Positions 53,965 through 62,907 of a stretch of 64,000 nt of DNA are shown piece by piece. The stretch lies in the NCBI GenBank assembly GCA_948688495.1, contig CAPQSW010000003.1, positions 86,063 through 150,062 of the forward strand, written 5' to 3'. The position numbers were made by a program, and so were the translations under genes. Source of the DNA: an uncultured Lachnospiraceae bacterium. GTDB taxonomy: Bacteria > Bacillota > Clostridia > Lachnospirales > Lachnospiraceae. The notes below the pieces were generated by a model. The model was not told the origin of the DNA, did no database searches, and was given only the letters and a program-made list of their open reading frames with translations. Each line of letters starts with the position of its first letter. The first letter of the stretch is position 1.

Positions 53965-55753
53965 GGCAGTCACCTCCAATCGCATTTACCGGGCAAATTT
54001 GGCTGCAGAGCCCGCAACCGGTACAGAGACTTTGGTCGATACAGACCTTTCCATTCGCAGTGATAAGGGCAGGACAGCCGATTTCACGGATGCATTTTTT
54101 GCATTGTATGCATTTGTCAGAAATCTGCATCTGTGCTTCAGGTTTGCTGATAGCAATGCAGGGGGATTTAAAAATAATTGCTTTTACACCTTTTATAGCT
54201 GCACACTCTTTTACAGCTTTGACGCTTTTATCAAGGTCCAGAGGATCAACAGTTATAATTTTGGAGACGCCCATCCCTTCCAGGATTTTCTCTATAGAAA
54301 TCTTAGCCACAATATGCCCCATCATATTCTTTCCAGTTCCGGGGTGCGGCTGATGACCGGTCATGGCGGTCGTAGAGTTATCCAGCACACAGAGTATCAT
54401 GTCGGCTTCGTTGTAGATGGCATTTACCACACCTGTCATGCCTGAGGCAAAGAATGTGGAATCACCGACAAAAGCAAAACATGTGCTCTCCTTGTCCGTC
54501 CAGTGGAATCCCTGTGCCATGGTGATTCCTGCGCCCATGCATAGACAGGTATCGACCATATCAAGCGGCATGGCGTTTCCAAGTGTATAGCAGCCAATGT
54601 CACCGCAGAAATAGCTTTTCTGTCCTTCCATGGCTTTCTTTACTGCATAGAAGGAAGCTCTGTGGGGGCAGCCGGCACACAGCACGGGCGGGCGCATTGG
54701 AAGCGTGGGCGCATCCGATAAGTCAGCAGAATCATCTTTAGGGGCCGTCCCTAAAAATGCACTTAAAATCTCTGCCACAGAATCGGCGGAGTTCTCGCCG
54801 CTGGAGGAGACATGTCCTGTCATTTTGCCGTAGATTTTTATGGGAAGCTGGTGTTTTCCTGCAAGCTTTAAGAGCTCGGATTCAAGAAAGGGGCTGAGTT
54901 CTTCGATACATAACACTTCCTCTACACCTTCCAAGCATGTGAGGGCAAACTGCTCGGGAAATGGATAAGGGGTGGAAACCTTGCATAACCTAATATCAGG
55001 ATAATTCTTTAAATATTCCTTTGTATAGGAATAACTGATTCCACCGGTAAATACAGCCTTTTTGCCACTTCCGGTTACAGTATTGCCGGCGTATGAGGAA
55101 AATTCTGTGCCAATTTCAGGATTGCGCTTTTCAATCATGGCGTGGTTGAGGAAGGAAAGGCGTGGAAAGATGACCCATTTTTTGGAATCCTTCTGAAATC
55201 CCTCATATTGCCTGGGACTGGTTGCCTCAGGAATTTCAATGGAAGCGTATGCATGGCATACCCTTGTCGTGGGGCGGAAAAGGACAGGGGTGCTGTATTT
55301 TTCCGAATAATCAAATGCATCTCTTATCATAGTAAATGCCTCCTCCGGTGAGGAGGGGTCGAATACCGGGATTCGGCAGAAACTTGCAAACATTCTGGTG
55401 TCCTGTTCTGTCTGTGAGGAAATGGGGCCCGGGTCATCTGCAGACACTATTACCATTCCACCCTTTACACCGACATACGCCAGCGACATCAATGGGTCAG
55501 ATGCGACATTGAGGCCAACCTGTTTCATTGTTACAAGTGTCCTTGCACCTGAGTAGGAAGCGCTGGCTGCTACTTCCATGGCAGCTTTTTCATTTACGGA
55601 CCATTCCACATGTACGTCACCCTGCCGGTATTTGCTGATGGTCTCGATAATTTCAGAGGAGGGGGTTCCTGGATAGCCGGATACGAGATTGACGCCGGCT
55701 GTGAGGGCGCCGAGTGCAATTGCGCCGTTCCCCATGACATATTCTTTTCTCAT
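53957..55753 (-). CDS. iorA: Indolepyruvate ferredoxin oxidoreductase, alpha subunit
   Basis: A 598-residue thiamine pyrophosphate enzyme. The N-terminal half holds the pyrimidine-binding domain (VSGYPGTPSSEI near residue 23), and the C-terminal half the TPP/Mg domain (GDIGCYTLG near 385 and FVGDSTFFASG near 425). Two [4Fe-4S] motifs end the protein (CIQCKKC and CTGCGLCSQICP). It acts on aromatic 2-oxoacids derived from Trp, Phe or Tyr. It is the first gene of iorA-iorB-paaK, behind AAAAGGAG. Confidence 0.95.
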   Translation of the reverse strand: MRKEYVMGNGAIALGALTAGVNLVSGYPGTPSSEIIETISKYRQGDVHVEWSVNEKAAMEVAASASYSGARTLVTMKQVGLNVASDPLMSLAYVGVKGGMVIVSADDPGPISSQTEQDTRMFASFCRIPVFDPSSPEEAFTMIRDAFDYSEKYSTPVLFRPTTRVCHAYASIEIPEATSPRQYEGFQKDSKKWVIFPRLSFLNHAMIEKRNPEIGTEFSSYAGNTVTGSGKKAVFTGGISYSYTKEYLKNYPDIRLCKVSTPYPFPEQFALTCLEGVEEVLCIEELSPFLESELLKLAGKHQLPIKIYGKMTGHVSSSGENSADSVAEILSAFLGTAPKDDSADLSDAPTLPMRPPVLCAGCPHRASFYAVKKAMEGQKSYFCGDIGCYTLGNAMPLDMVDTCLCMGAGITMAQGFHWTDKESTCFAFVGDSTFFASGMTGVVNAIYNEADMILCVLDNSTTAMTGHQPHPGTGKNMMGHIVAKISIEKILEGMGVSKIITVDPLDLDKSVKAVKECAAIKGVKAIIFKSPCIAISKPEAQMQISDKCIQCKKCIREIGCPALITANGKVCIDQSLCTGCGLCSQICPVNAIGGDCHA

Positions 55754-55963
55754 GGTAATCTCCTTTTGGATATGTATTTTAGAATCCGATGGTGCAGATG
55801 TTTTTGCAGGATTCCAAACAGTTACCTAAAATTATAAAGGATTTGGCTCTTTGGGGCAATGGTATATTTTTTCTTAGGAAAATCTTAATATTTTAACAGG
55901 AAATAAGTGAGGATTTCATATGGAAAAATATGTATAATAAAATGCAAGGAGGGAGGAATATTT

Positions 55964-56671
55964 GTGAGTGATAAAATTTTAGTGGTAGATGACGAGAAAG
56001 AAATTGCGGATCTGGTGGCGTTTTACCTGGAAAGTGAGAATTTTGATGTCACAGTCTGCTACACTTCAAAGGATGCGTTGGCGCAGGTTGAAAAAGAAGT
56101 GTTTGATCTTGCAGTTTTGGATATTATGCTGCCGGGAATGAGCGGGTTGGAGCTTTGCAAAGAAATCCGAAAGAACTATACGTATCCGGTAATTATGCTG
56201 ACTGCAAAGGACGAGGAGGTAGATAAGATACGCGGACTGATGCTGGGGGCGGACGACTACATGACGAAGCCCTTCCGGCCGTTGGAGCTTGTCGCGCGGG
56301 TGAAAGCACAGCTTCGGAGGTATAAGCGGTATAATAACCAATCAAAGATGGCAGAAGATGTGGATTCTTCTTTGCTGATCCATGGAGGTCTGGTAATCAA
56401 TGTTAAGACACATGAGTGTTTGCTGGATGAAAAGCCTTTGAATCTAACGCCTACGGAATTTTCCATTTTGAAGATTCTATGCCAGAGAAAAGGAGAAGTA
56501 GTAAGCTCAGAAGATTTGTTCCATGAAATCTGGCAGGATGAATATTACAGCAAGAGCAATAACACCATCACTGTTCATATCCGCCATCTGCGTGAAAAAA
56601 TGAATGATTCTGTGGAACATCCCAAATATATTAAGACGATTTGGGGAGTAGGTTACAAAATTGAAAACTAA
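55964..56671 (+). CDS. vanR: VanR-like response regulator
   Basis: A 235-residue OmpR-type regulator. The receiver domain has the acidic pair (VVDDE), the phosphoacceptor Asp in LAVLDIMLPGMSG (near residue 53), and the Lys of TKPFRP. The winged-helix domain ends IRHLREKMNDS..WGVGYKIEN. Along its length it reads very like the VanR I recall from vanA/vanG clusters (for example PTEFSILKILC, and KSNNTITVHIRHLREKMND). A GTG start at 55964 follows GGAGGGAGG. The stop overlaps the kinase gene by 11 bases. Confidence 0.9.
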   Translation: MSDKILVVDDEKEIADLVAFYLESENFDVTVCYTSKDALAQVEKEVFDLAVLDIMLPGMSGLELCKEIRKNYTYPVIMLTAKDEEVDKIRGLMLGADDYMTKPFRPLELVARVKAQLRRYKRYNNQSKMAEDVDSSLLIHGGLVINVKTHECLLDEKPLNLTPTEFSILKILCQRKGEVVSSEDLFHEIWQDEYYSKSNNTITVHIRHLREKMNDSVEHPKYIKTIWGVGYKIEN

Positions 56672-57869
56672 AGCCGAAAGTGACAGAGTAAAGATGAATA
56701 AACAAAAGGATATTGGAAGTTCTCAGAAAAAAGCTGGGGAAAAAAAGTCCCGCTATGTGAAATTGAAGTTTAAGGTATTTCTGCGTACGCTTGGCATGAT
56801 TGTACTGGCGTTCTGTATTATTTTTGCTTTGTACCGCCGTTTCTGGTTTGGGCGTGTGGGGGACTGGATTGTATTGTTTTTGCAGAAGGTATTTCACCTG
56901 GATTATTTTGATGCCAGAAATATTTATCAGTATGGAATGCGGGAGAATATGGTGCTGATTATTTTTCTTGCCGTTCTGGTCTGCTTCCTGTTACTGTTCT
57001 GGTTTTCGCTGTCCTGGTTTACACGCTATTTTAACGAGATTGATGAAGGTCTGGAAAAATTGATTCAGGGGGAGGACAAAGAGATTGTCTTGTCCCAGGA
57101 AATGGAACCCATGGAGCAGAAGCTGAATGTACTGCGTCAGACATTAGAGCGGAGGGAGCTGGAAGCAAAACTTGCCGAAGAACGGAAGAATAATCTAGTT
57201 ATGTATCTGGCGCATGATATCCGCACGCCGTTGACCTCAGTAATCGGTTATCTGAGTCTGCTTGAGGAAGCGCCGGATATGCCCTCAGAGCAGAAGGCAA
57301 AATACGTCCATATTACCCTTGAAAAGGCAAATCGCCTGGAGAAGCTGATCAATGAGTTTTTTGAGATTACCCGCTACAATATCCAGCAGATTGTTCTGGA
57401 GAAAGAGCAGATTGATTTATACTACATGCTGTTGCAGATGGTTGAGGAATTTTATCCCCTTTTAAGCCAGAAGGGAAATCAGGCGGTACTGCATGGTGAT
57501 GAGGATGTGACAGTCTATGGCGATCCCATAAAGCTGGCGCGTGTGTTTAACAATATACTCAAAAATGCGGTTGCCTACAGCTACGATAATACAGAAATTC
57601 ATATATTTGTAGACAAGATGCAGTCGGGGAATGTCAGGATTAAATTTCAGAATCAGGGAAAAACAATTCCAAAAGAAAAGCTGTCTTCCATTTTTGAGAA
57701 GTTTTACCGCATGGATGAGGCAAGGACTTCCAATACCGGAGGTGCGGGTCTTGGACTTGCGATTGCCAAAGAGATTGTGACGCTGCATGGAGGGGAGATA
57801 ACGGCGGAGAGTGAAGACGAACAGGTAATTTTTGTTGTGGAGCTGCCCCCGGGGGGCGTGAGGTTATGA
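56661..57869 (+). CDS. vanS: VanS-like sensor histidine kinase
   Basis: A 402-residue kinase with two transmembrane segments (residues ~45-65 and ~95-118) and a short extracellular loop, as in VanS. The H box is YLAHDIRTPLTSVIGYL (His near 181). The N box (FNNILKNAVAYS), G box (GGAGLGLAIAKEIV) and the F box around FEKFYRMDEAR are intact. The likely start is TTG at 56661 inside the end of vanR, the same arrangement as the TTG-started vanS genes; an ATG at 56694 is the alternative. It should control VanR phosphorylation. Confidence 0.88.
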   Translation: MKTKAESDRVKMNKQKDIGSSQKKAGEKKSRYVKLKFKVFLRTLGMIVLAFCIIFALYRRFWFGRVGDWIVLFLQKVFHLDYFDARNIYQYGMRENMVLIIFLAVLVCFLLLFWFSLSWFTRYFNEIDEGLEKLIQGEDKEIVLSQEMEPMEQKLNVLRQTLERRELEAKLAEERKNNLVMYLAHDIRTPLTSVIGYLSLLEEAPDMPSEQKAKYVHITLEKANRLEKLINEFFEITRYNIQQIVLEKEQIDLYYMLLQMVEEFYPLLSQKGNQAVLHGDEDVTVYGDPIKLARVFNNILKNAVAYSYDNTEIHIFVDKMQSGNVRIKFQNQGKTIPKEKLSSIFEKFYRMDEARTSNTGGAGLGLAIAKEIVTLHGGEITAESEDEQVIFVVELPPGGVRL

Positions 57870-58018
57870 GCGCTACGATTGGCGAGGAGGCTATGCGGCG
57901 AATCGAGGAGAAGGGTTATAACTGTGGGCTTGATTTGGATGGCATGAATAGAATTATAAAATGTGGGGTTGCCTGTCATGTAAGGAGATGTAAAGTGGTG
58001 TTTGTGGAGGGGATATAA
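57866..58018 (+). pseudogene. C-terminal fragment resembling AAA-ATPase/PDDEXK_9 proteins
   Basis: A 50-codon frame begins by ATGA overlap with the vanS stop. It reads EEAMRRIEEKGYNCGLDLDG then RIIKCGVACHVRRC. This resembles the tail of the DUF1703/PDDEXK_9-type AAA proteins abundant in gut bacteria (pattern A-x-x-Q-I-E-x-K-x-Y ... I-x-K-Y-G-I-A-F). Only the end is present, so it is a remnant, perhaps left by a gene exchange where other van clusters carry vanY/vanW. Confidence 0.5.
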
Positions 58019-58108
58019 CAATGGTTCAGCCCACGCCATTCGCAAAGGTCTGCATGGAACTGATGCTTAAGATTATCTTAGGGAAGAAGTAACAGAATAT
58101 TAAGACAT

Positions 58109-58156
58109 AAAAGCCGTCTGTTTCGTACAATGAATACGGGACAGGCGGTTTTGTGA
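58109..58156 (+). terminator. Terminator between vanRS and vanG
   Basis: CCGTCTGT pairs with ACAGGCGG (8 bp), extended by AAAA/TTTT across one bulged G. It is followed by GTGACG, so the T run is short. Confidence 0.55.
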
Positions 58157-58239
58157 CGATTCTGTCATAGAAAAGTCACCAGCCTGTCATTCGTGCTGGG
58201 TATGCTGATGAGGAAGGCAAATGAAGAAAAAGGAGACAA

Positions 58240-59307
58240 ATGGATATGAATACAAAACGAAAAAGAATTGTTGTTTTATTTGGGGGAGCTTCCAGTGAAT
58301 ATGAAGTGTCACTGCAGTCTGCCTATGCGGTGATGACACATATTGATGAGGAAAAATATCAGATTCTTCCCATTGGGATAGCAAAAAATGGGACATGGTA
58401 TCTGTACCGGGGAGAGTTTACGGATATTCCAGAAGATAAATGGCTGGATGAGAGCAGGTGCGTTCCGGTAGTGGTTTCACCTGATAAAAGGCTGCACGGT
58501 CTATTGCTGTTAAAGGAAAATGGGGTGGAGGAAATTTCCCTGGACGGGGCATTGCCCATTCTGCATGGGAAAAATGGAGAGGATGGGACGGTACAGGGTG
58601 TATTCGAGCTTGCCGGTATTCCTTTAATTGGCTGTAACACTATGAGCTCTGCCATCTGCATGGATAAGGAGACGGCGCACCGTCTGGCGAAGGAATGCGG
58701 CGTTAAGGTTCCAGCGTCTTATATTGTGAAAGAAGCCGAGAAACAGAATATTGCACAGATTGAAACATACGGGGACATGCTGGGTTACCCTCTGTTTGTT
58801 AAACCCTTACGTGCTGGTTCGTCTTTTGGGATTACGAAGGTTACCGGGAAAGAGGAATTGCAGGCAGCAGTGGAACATGCATTTGCGTATGATACCCATG
58901 TGATTTTGGAGGAAATGATTGAGGGTTTTGAGGTTGGATGCGCCGTTTTAGGAGTCGATGAACTGACCGTAGGCGCAGTCGATGAGATTGAGCTGTCAGA
59001 GGGATTTTTTGATTACACAGAAAAATATACGTTAAAATCTTCTAAGATTCACGTTCCGGCGCGTATTGCACAGGAAAAGGCAAAAGAGATAAAGGATGCA
59101 GCAGTTCGGATTTACCGGGGACTTGGGTGCAGCTATTTTGCCCGGGTGGATATGTTTCTCACGCCGGAAGGAGAGATTTATTTTAATGAGGTCAATACGA
59201 TACCAGGTTTTACCGCTCACAGCCGTTTTCCCAATATGATGAAGGAGGCGGGCATATCCTTTGAAGAAATTATTGCCAGATTACTGGAAGGGATTAAAAA
59301 CATATGA
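58240..59307 (+). CDS. vanG: D-alanine--D-serine ligase, VanG type
   Basis: A 355-residue ATP-grasp ligase of the Ddl/Van family. The N-terminal FGGASSEYEVSLQSA, the central HGKNGEDGTVQG, the ATP-grasp RAGSSFGITKV and the C-terminal FNEVNTIPGFTAHSRFP are intact. The active-site loop reads FFDYTEKYTLKSS, the form I recall for VanG. Housekeeping Ddl has a different residue before KY. The enzyme would make D-Ala-D-Ser, giving peptidoglycan precursors with low vancomycin affinity. The start follows AAAAGGAG at a close 4 bases; the ATG at 58246 is an alternative. It overlaps the next gene by 4 bases. Confidence 0.9.
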   Translation: MDMNTKRKRIVVLFGGASSEYEVSLQSAYAVMTHIDEEKYQILPIGIAKNGTWYLYRGEFTDIPEDKWLDESRCVPVVVSPDKRLHGLLLLKENGVEEISLDGALPILHGKNGEDGTVQGVFELAGIPLIGCNTMSSAICMDKETAHRLAKECGVKVPASYIVKEAEKQNIAQIETYGDMLGYPLFVKPLRAGSSFGITKVTGKEELQAAVEHAFAYDTHVILEEMIEGFEVGCAVLGVDELTVGAVDEIELSEGFFDYTEKYTLKSSKIHVPARIAQEKAKEIKDAAVRIYRGLGCSYFARVDMFLTPEGEIYFNEVNTIPGFTAHSRFPNMMKEAGISFEEIIARLLEGIKNI

Positions 59308-60335
59308 GAACAAGAAAAAATTATGCAGCAATTGATGATTTTCGTCTTGTTGCAGCGCTGTTAATTGTGGCAATCCACACAGCGCCTTTGGAATCCTTTG
59401 ATAAGACGGCAGATTTTTTAGTGACCTATTGTCTTGGAAGGATTGGAGTACCCTTTTTTTTGATGGTGACGGGATTTTTTGTGTTGGGTCCTTATCAGAA
59501 AAAAAGGCGACCGGAGATTATCTCAAGGGGAGTGGGAAAGTTTTTAAAAAAGACGGCTGCTTTGTATGCGGTTTCTACGCTGCTGTACCTGCCATTAAAA
59601 ATTTATTCAGGGAATATCAGTAACAATGTCGGGGGGTGGCTCAAGGAAATCTTTTTTGATGGGACGTTTTATCATCTGTGGTATCTTCCGGCAGTACTTC
59701 TGGGATGCCTGCTGATTTTAGGATTTTTGCAGTTCTGCAGCCCGATGGCGGTATCAATTCTTGTGTTTGTACTGTATGTCATAGGGGTATTGGGTGACAG
59801 TTATTATAATCTAATCAGTCAGATACCTTTCCTAAAAACAGTGTACGAGGGGTTGTTTTTTGTCAGCTCTTACACAAGGAATGGAATCTTTTTTGCGCCG
59901 ATGTTTTTGTGGATGGGCGTGCTGCTTGCGAATGGAAAGGTGAGGATGACTAAGAGAACGGCGGGTATTGGATTTGCAATTTCTCTTGTTTGCATGCTGG
60001 CGGAGGGATTTGTAACCTATTATTTTGAATGGCAGAAACATAACAGTATGTACTTCTTACTGATACCAGTAATGTTTTACCTCTTTGAGCTTTTAGTTTT
60101 GCAGCAGGGAAAAGAAATTGGAATCGCCCGGGATTTGTCCATGTATATTTATATTCTGCATCCGCTTTGCATTGTGCTGGTGCGCGGGATAGCGGGTGCG
60201 CTGAAAATGACAAAGCTGTTGGTGGAGCAGTCTTTGATACACTATTTTGTCGTTGTAATAGCAAGCATACTGCTGTCTCTGGCGGTGGTGGAATGCAAAA
60301 CAATCTATAGAAAACATTTTGTGGAGTTAGACTGA
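59304..60335 (+). CDS. Acyltransferase-3-like membrane protein (VanT N-terminal domain)
   Basis: A 343-residue protein with about ten transmembrane segments. It begins YAAIDDFRLVAALLIVAIHTAP, matching the acyltransferase-3 / VanT membrane domain, with the conserved Arg and His. In VanT of vanC, vanE and vanG clusters this domain is fused to the racemase and probably imports L-Ser. Here it is a separate protein that overlaps the racemase gene by one base (TGATG). Confidence 0.85.
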   Translation: MRTRKNYAAIDDFRLVAALLIVAIHTAPLESFDKTADFLVTYCLGRIGVPFFLMVTGFFVLGPYQKKRRPEIISRGVGKFLKKTAALYAVSTLLYLPLKIYSGNISNNVGGWLKEIFFDGTFYHLWYLPAVLLGCLLILGFLQFCSPMAVSILVFVLYVIGVLGDSYYNLISQIPFLKTVYEGLFFVSSYTRNGIFFAPMFLWMGVLLANGKVRMTKRTAGIGFAISLVCMLAEGFVTYYFEWQKHNSMYFLLIPVMFYLFELLVLQQGKEIGIARDLSMYIYILHPLCIVLVRGIAGALKMTKLLVEQSLIHYFVVVIASILLSLAVVECKTIYRKHFVELD

Positions 60336-61453
60336 TGTATAAAAAAGGCAGGGCTTGGATTGAGCTTAATATAGGAAATTTAAAACATAATATTGAACAG
60401 TTCCGCAGTCTGCTGCCGTTTGACTGCGCCCTGATGCCGGCGGTAAAAGCAAATGCCTATGGCCATGGGGCAGTGCCAGTGGCACATGCGCTGCAGAATG
60501 AAGGAATCCATGCGTTTTGTGTGGCTTCCCTGGCAGAAGGGATAGAACTCCGTCTGTCTGGAATTACCGGGGAAATCCTGGTGCTTGGCTATACGCATCC
60601 AGCGGAGTTTTCAGATTTGATTGCTTATGACCTAATTCAGACGGTAATTGACGGAGATTATGCGCGTCAGATGCAGGATGATGGACGCAGATTCACGGTT
60701 CATGTCGGAATTGATACAGGGATGCACCGTCTGGGGGAACGCTGGGATAATATGAAGGAAATTGTAAGAATATTCCGAATGCCTAATCTGAAAGTAACAG
60801 GCGTATTTTCGCATTTATGCGTTTCAGACGGGCAGTCCAAGGAGGAGCGTACGTATACCATGCAGCAGATTCACCATTTTGAGTGTGTGGTGGAGGAACT
60901 TTACCGGCAGGGGTTTCGGGATTTTAAATGTCATCTCCAGGGAAGCTATGGAATCTTAAACTATTCGCAATGCTGTTTTGATTACGCGCGTGCCGGCATT
61001 GCCTTGTACGGCATTTACAGTGCAAAGAATGACCATACGAAAGCTGCCGTAGAGCTAAGGCCAGTGTTATCCTTAAAGACCCGCGTGGAGAGTGTGAAGA
61101 CATTGTATCATGGAGAAGGGGCGGGGTATGGGCTGACCTACAGCGCCCGGGGCAATCGCAGGATTGCAGCCTTGTCCATCGGCTATGCAGATGGCATACC
61201 AAGAGAACTCTCAAACAGTGGCTATGTGCTTTGCAATGGGAAGATGGCGCCCATCATTGGCAGAATCTGTATGGATCAGATGCTTGTGGATGTGACAGAC
61301 ATTCCCTGGGCAAAGGCAGGAGATGAAGCCGTACTGATTGGCCGCTCCGGAGATTTGGAAATTCCGGCAGAAGAAGTGGCGCAGTGGGCGGGGACGATTA
61401 GTAATGAGATCGTGAGCCGCCTGGGGAAGCGGCTGGAGCGGGTGGTGGAGTAG
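60335..61453 (+). CDS. vanT: Serine/alanine racemase (VanT racemase domain)
   Basis: A 372-residue fold-type III PLP racemase. The PLP lysine is in AVKANAYGHGA (Lys39 by position), and the second active-site base lies in the GAGYGLTYSA region. Near the C terminus, TISNEIVSR has Asn357 where most alanine racemases have Tyr in TISY. VanT serine racemases have this Asn, which favours serine. With VanG it should supply D-Ser for D-Ala-D-Ser. It starts one base inside the membrane gene. Alanine racemase activity is probably retained too. Confidence 0.88.
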   Translation: MYKKGRAWIELNIGNLKHNIEQFRSLLPFDCALMPAVKANAYGHGAVPVAHALQNEGIHAFCVASLAEGIELRLSGITGEILVLGYTHPAEFSDLIAYDLIQTVIDGDYARQMQDDGRRFTVHVGIDTGMHRLGERWDNMKEIVRIFRMPNLKVTGVFSHLCVSDGQSKEERTYTMQQIHHFECVVEELYRQGFRDFKCHLQGSYGILNYSQCCFDYARAGIALYGIYSAKNDHTKAAVELRPVLSLKTRVESVKTLYHGEGAGYGLTYSARGNRRIAALSIGYADGIPRELSNSGYVLCNGKMAPIIGRICMDQMLVDVTDIPWAKAGDEAVLIGRSGDLEIPAEEVAQWAGTISNEIVSRLGKRLERVVE

Positions 61454-61614
61454 GGGTCGTCATTTATAATTTGTGGGAAATATTTGGAAAGACGCCGGAT
61501 AATTAAATAGACGTTATACCTTGGGTGTAGTATACTTGTATTGTAAGAATACAACTCGCAATGACCTTAAGAAAGAATATTTGATATTAAAGGGGTTAGG
61601 AGGCTGATAACAGC

Positions 61615-62205
61615 ATGGGACAGACATATTCAGATATGATACAAAAGAATTTGGTTTTGCAACGATTAAAAAAGGTTTTTGAAAATCCGCTTCAAAATAT
61701 AACTTTTACATCGGACGACGAGCAGGTTTCTATTGAGATCATAAAATGTCCTGATAGTCCTTTTGAAGGAGTTACATCTTACTCAACATTAGGCGTATAT
61801 CGGTGTGAAAATCTGCTGACTGCTGATGACAAGGAATTGAATATCGAGTTTATGGGGATTTGCGATAGTAAAAATAATTGGTTTGACGGACTCTTATCCA
61901 CTTGTGCATTTGCTATGATAAAAGGAAAAGTAAGAGCACATCCATATGAAGTTTACAAAAATATTGTTCCGCTGTATCAACCCAATATTGATATGAAACA
62001 TATTCTTTTAATCCCGCCTTTTTCGCTCAACCATGAGTTAGGGGTAATAGAAACAGATGATCGTGTTATAACATGGCTAATGTTAAACCCTATATCCGAA
62101 AACGAATATGCGTATATGTCAGAAAATGGTTATGAAAAATTACTAGATGCCTTTGTGAGAGCCAATATTGATATATATGATCTATATCGGAAATCCATTT
62201 TCTGA
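61615..62205 (+). CDS. SUFU-family antitoxin/immunity protein (YqcF-like)
   Basis: A 196-residue protein of the suppressor-of-fused family. The stretch IEIIKCPDSPFEGVTSYSTLGV (residues ~41-62), then LSTCAFAMI and PNIDMKHILLIPPF, matches B. subtilis YqcF, the antitoxin of the LXG toxin YqcG. No LXG or other toxin gene is in the window. It may be an orphan immunity gene protecting against neighbours. Base composition is more AT-rich than the racemase gene upstream, which suggests acquisition. The ribosome site is GGAGG at 61600. Confidence 0.8.
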   Translation: MGQTYSDMIQKNLVLQRLKKVFENPLQNITFTSDDEQVSIEIIKCPDSPFEGVTSYSTLGVYRCENLLTADDKELNIEFMGICDSKNNWFDGLLSTCAFAMIKGKVRAHPYEVYKNIVPLYQPNIDMKHILLIPPFSLNHELGVIETDDRVITWLMLNPISENEYAYMSENGYEKLLDAFVRANIDIYDLYRKSIF

Positions 62206-62353
62206 CTTTCTTCAGAATGGGATCTATGTATTATTCTTCAAGCGGTTTAACAGGAAATTAAAAATTGATATTGAAAAAATACAGAAGGAAATGATTTCTA
62301 TCAATATAAGGGACACATGGAAAGAAAAAATACAATATAAGAGGGAATAGATT

Positions 62354-62800
62354 ATGATTGGACTAGATGCATTTAAAAAGCGAATGGAAGAAAATGACGA
62401 CCGCCTTCCGCTTCTTACCCTTGATGAATTTTTTGAGGGCAATATGGAGGAGGATTCCATTGCACCGAACGACTGTGACTTAGGACGCCCACCCATTGCC
62501 GAAATATGGGAACTGATGCAGGAACTTGAGAAAAGTCCGGATGTGGCATGGGTCCGGGTAGAATTGCACAATGACACGGAAGTTGTGGAACATGACGGGA
62601 AAGAGCAATTGGTTCTTGCGGGAGAATCGCCTATCATATGCACTTCCCTCTCAGCGTCGGAATTGGGAACGCTTGCAAGATGTGAATGGCTCCATTCGGG
62701 CGGAGTCGAGGAATATGATGTATCTTCAATAGACTTTTTATTTTCCGGCAGGCCGCCTGTCCCGGATGGTTATCATTGCTTTGCCATTGTCTGGGACTAA
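62354..62800 (+). CDS. Unknown acidic 148-aa protein, possible immunity protein
   Basis: An acidic soluble protein with no signal peptide. It has an N-terminal helix (LDAFKKRMEENDD), the stretch RPPIAEIWELMQELEKSPDVAWVRVEL (near 45-71), and a C-terminal beta-like part (LFSGRPPVPDGYHCFAIVWD). No family is recognised. Its size, acidity and position next to a SUFU antitoxin fit polymorphic-toxin immunity proteins, which is inference. Composition is more GC-rich than the SUFU gene. The 148 bases between the two hold a frame ending DTWKEKIQYKRE* that may be the tail of a lost gene. The start follows AGAGGGAATAG. Confidence 0.6.
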   Translation: MIGLDAFKKRMEENDDRLPLLTLDEFFEGNMEEDSIAPNDCDLGRPPIAEIWELMQELEKSPDVAWVRVELHNDTEVVEHDGKEQLVLAGESPIICTSLSASELGTLARCEWLHSGGVEEYDVSSIDFLFSGRPPVPDGYHCFAIVWD

Positions 62801-62849
62801 TAAATGTATATTAAAGAATCTGATTTATGCAAAAAATCACACAGAAGGA

Positions 62850-62907
62850 AAAACCAGGGATAAAATATGGCGAGAGTGGCAACGTAATTCATATCCCTGG
62901 TTTTTTT
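62850..62907. terminator. Bidirectional terminator
   Basis: A 13-bp perfect stem AAAACCAGGGATA (62850-62862) / TATCCCTGGTTTT (62892-62904) with a T run on the plus side and TTTTCC on the minus side. Confidence 0.85.

Noticed and set aside
58021..58092. Short frame MVQPTPFAK... after the vanS remnant, with a 15-base match (TCAGCCCACGCCATT) near 28720
   Set aside because: A 15-base match is expected by chance in 64 kb, and the 23-codon frame lacks support.
62168..62350. 60-codon frame overlapping the SUFU gene end
   Set aside because: Its first part is a shadow of the SUFU gene; only the tail after 62206 could be a remnant, and it has no start signal.
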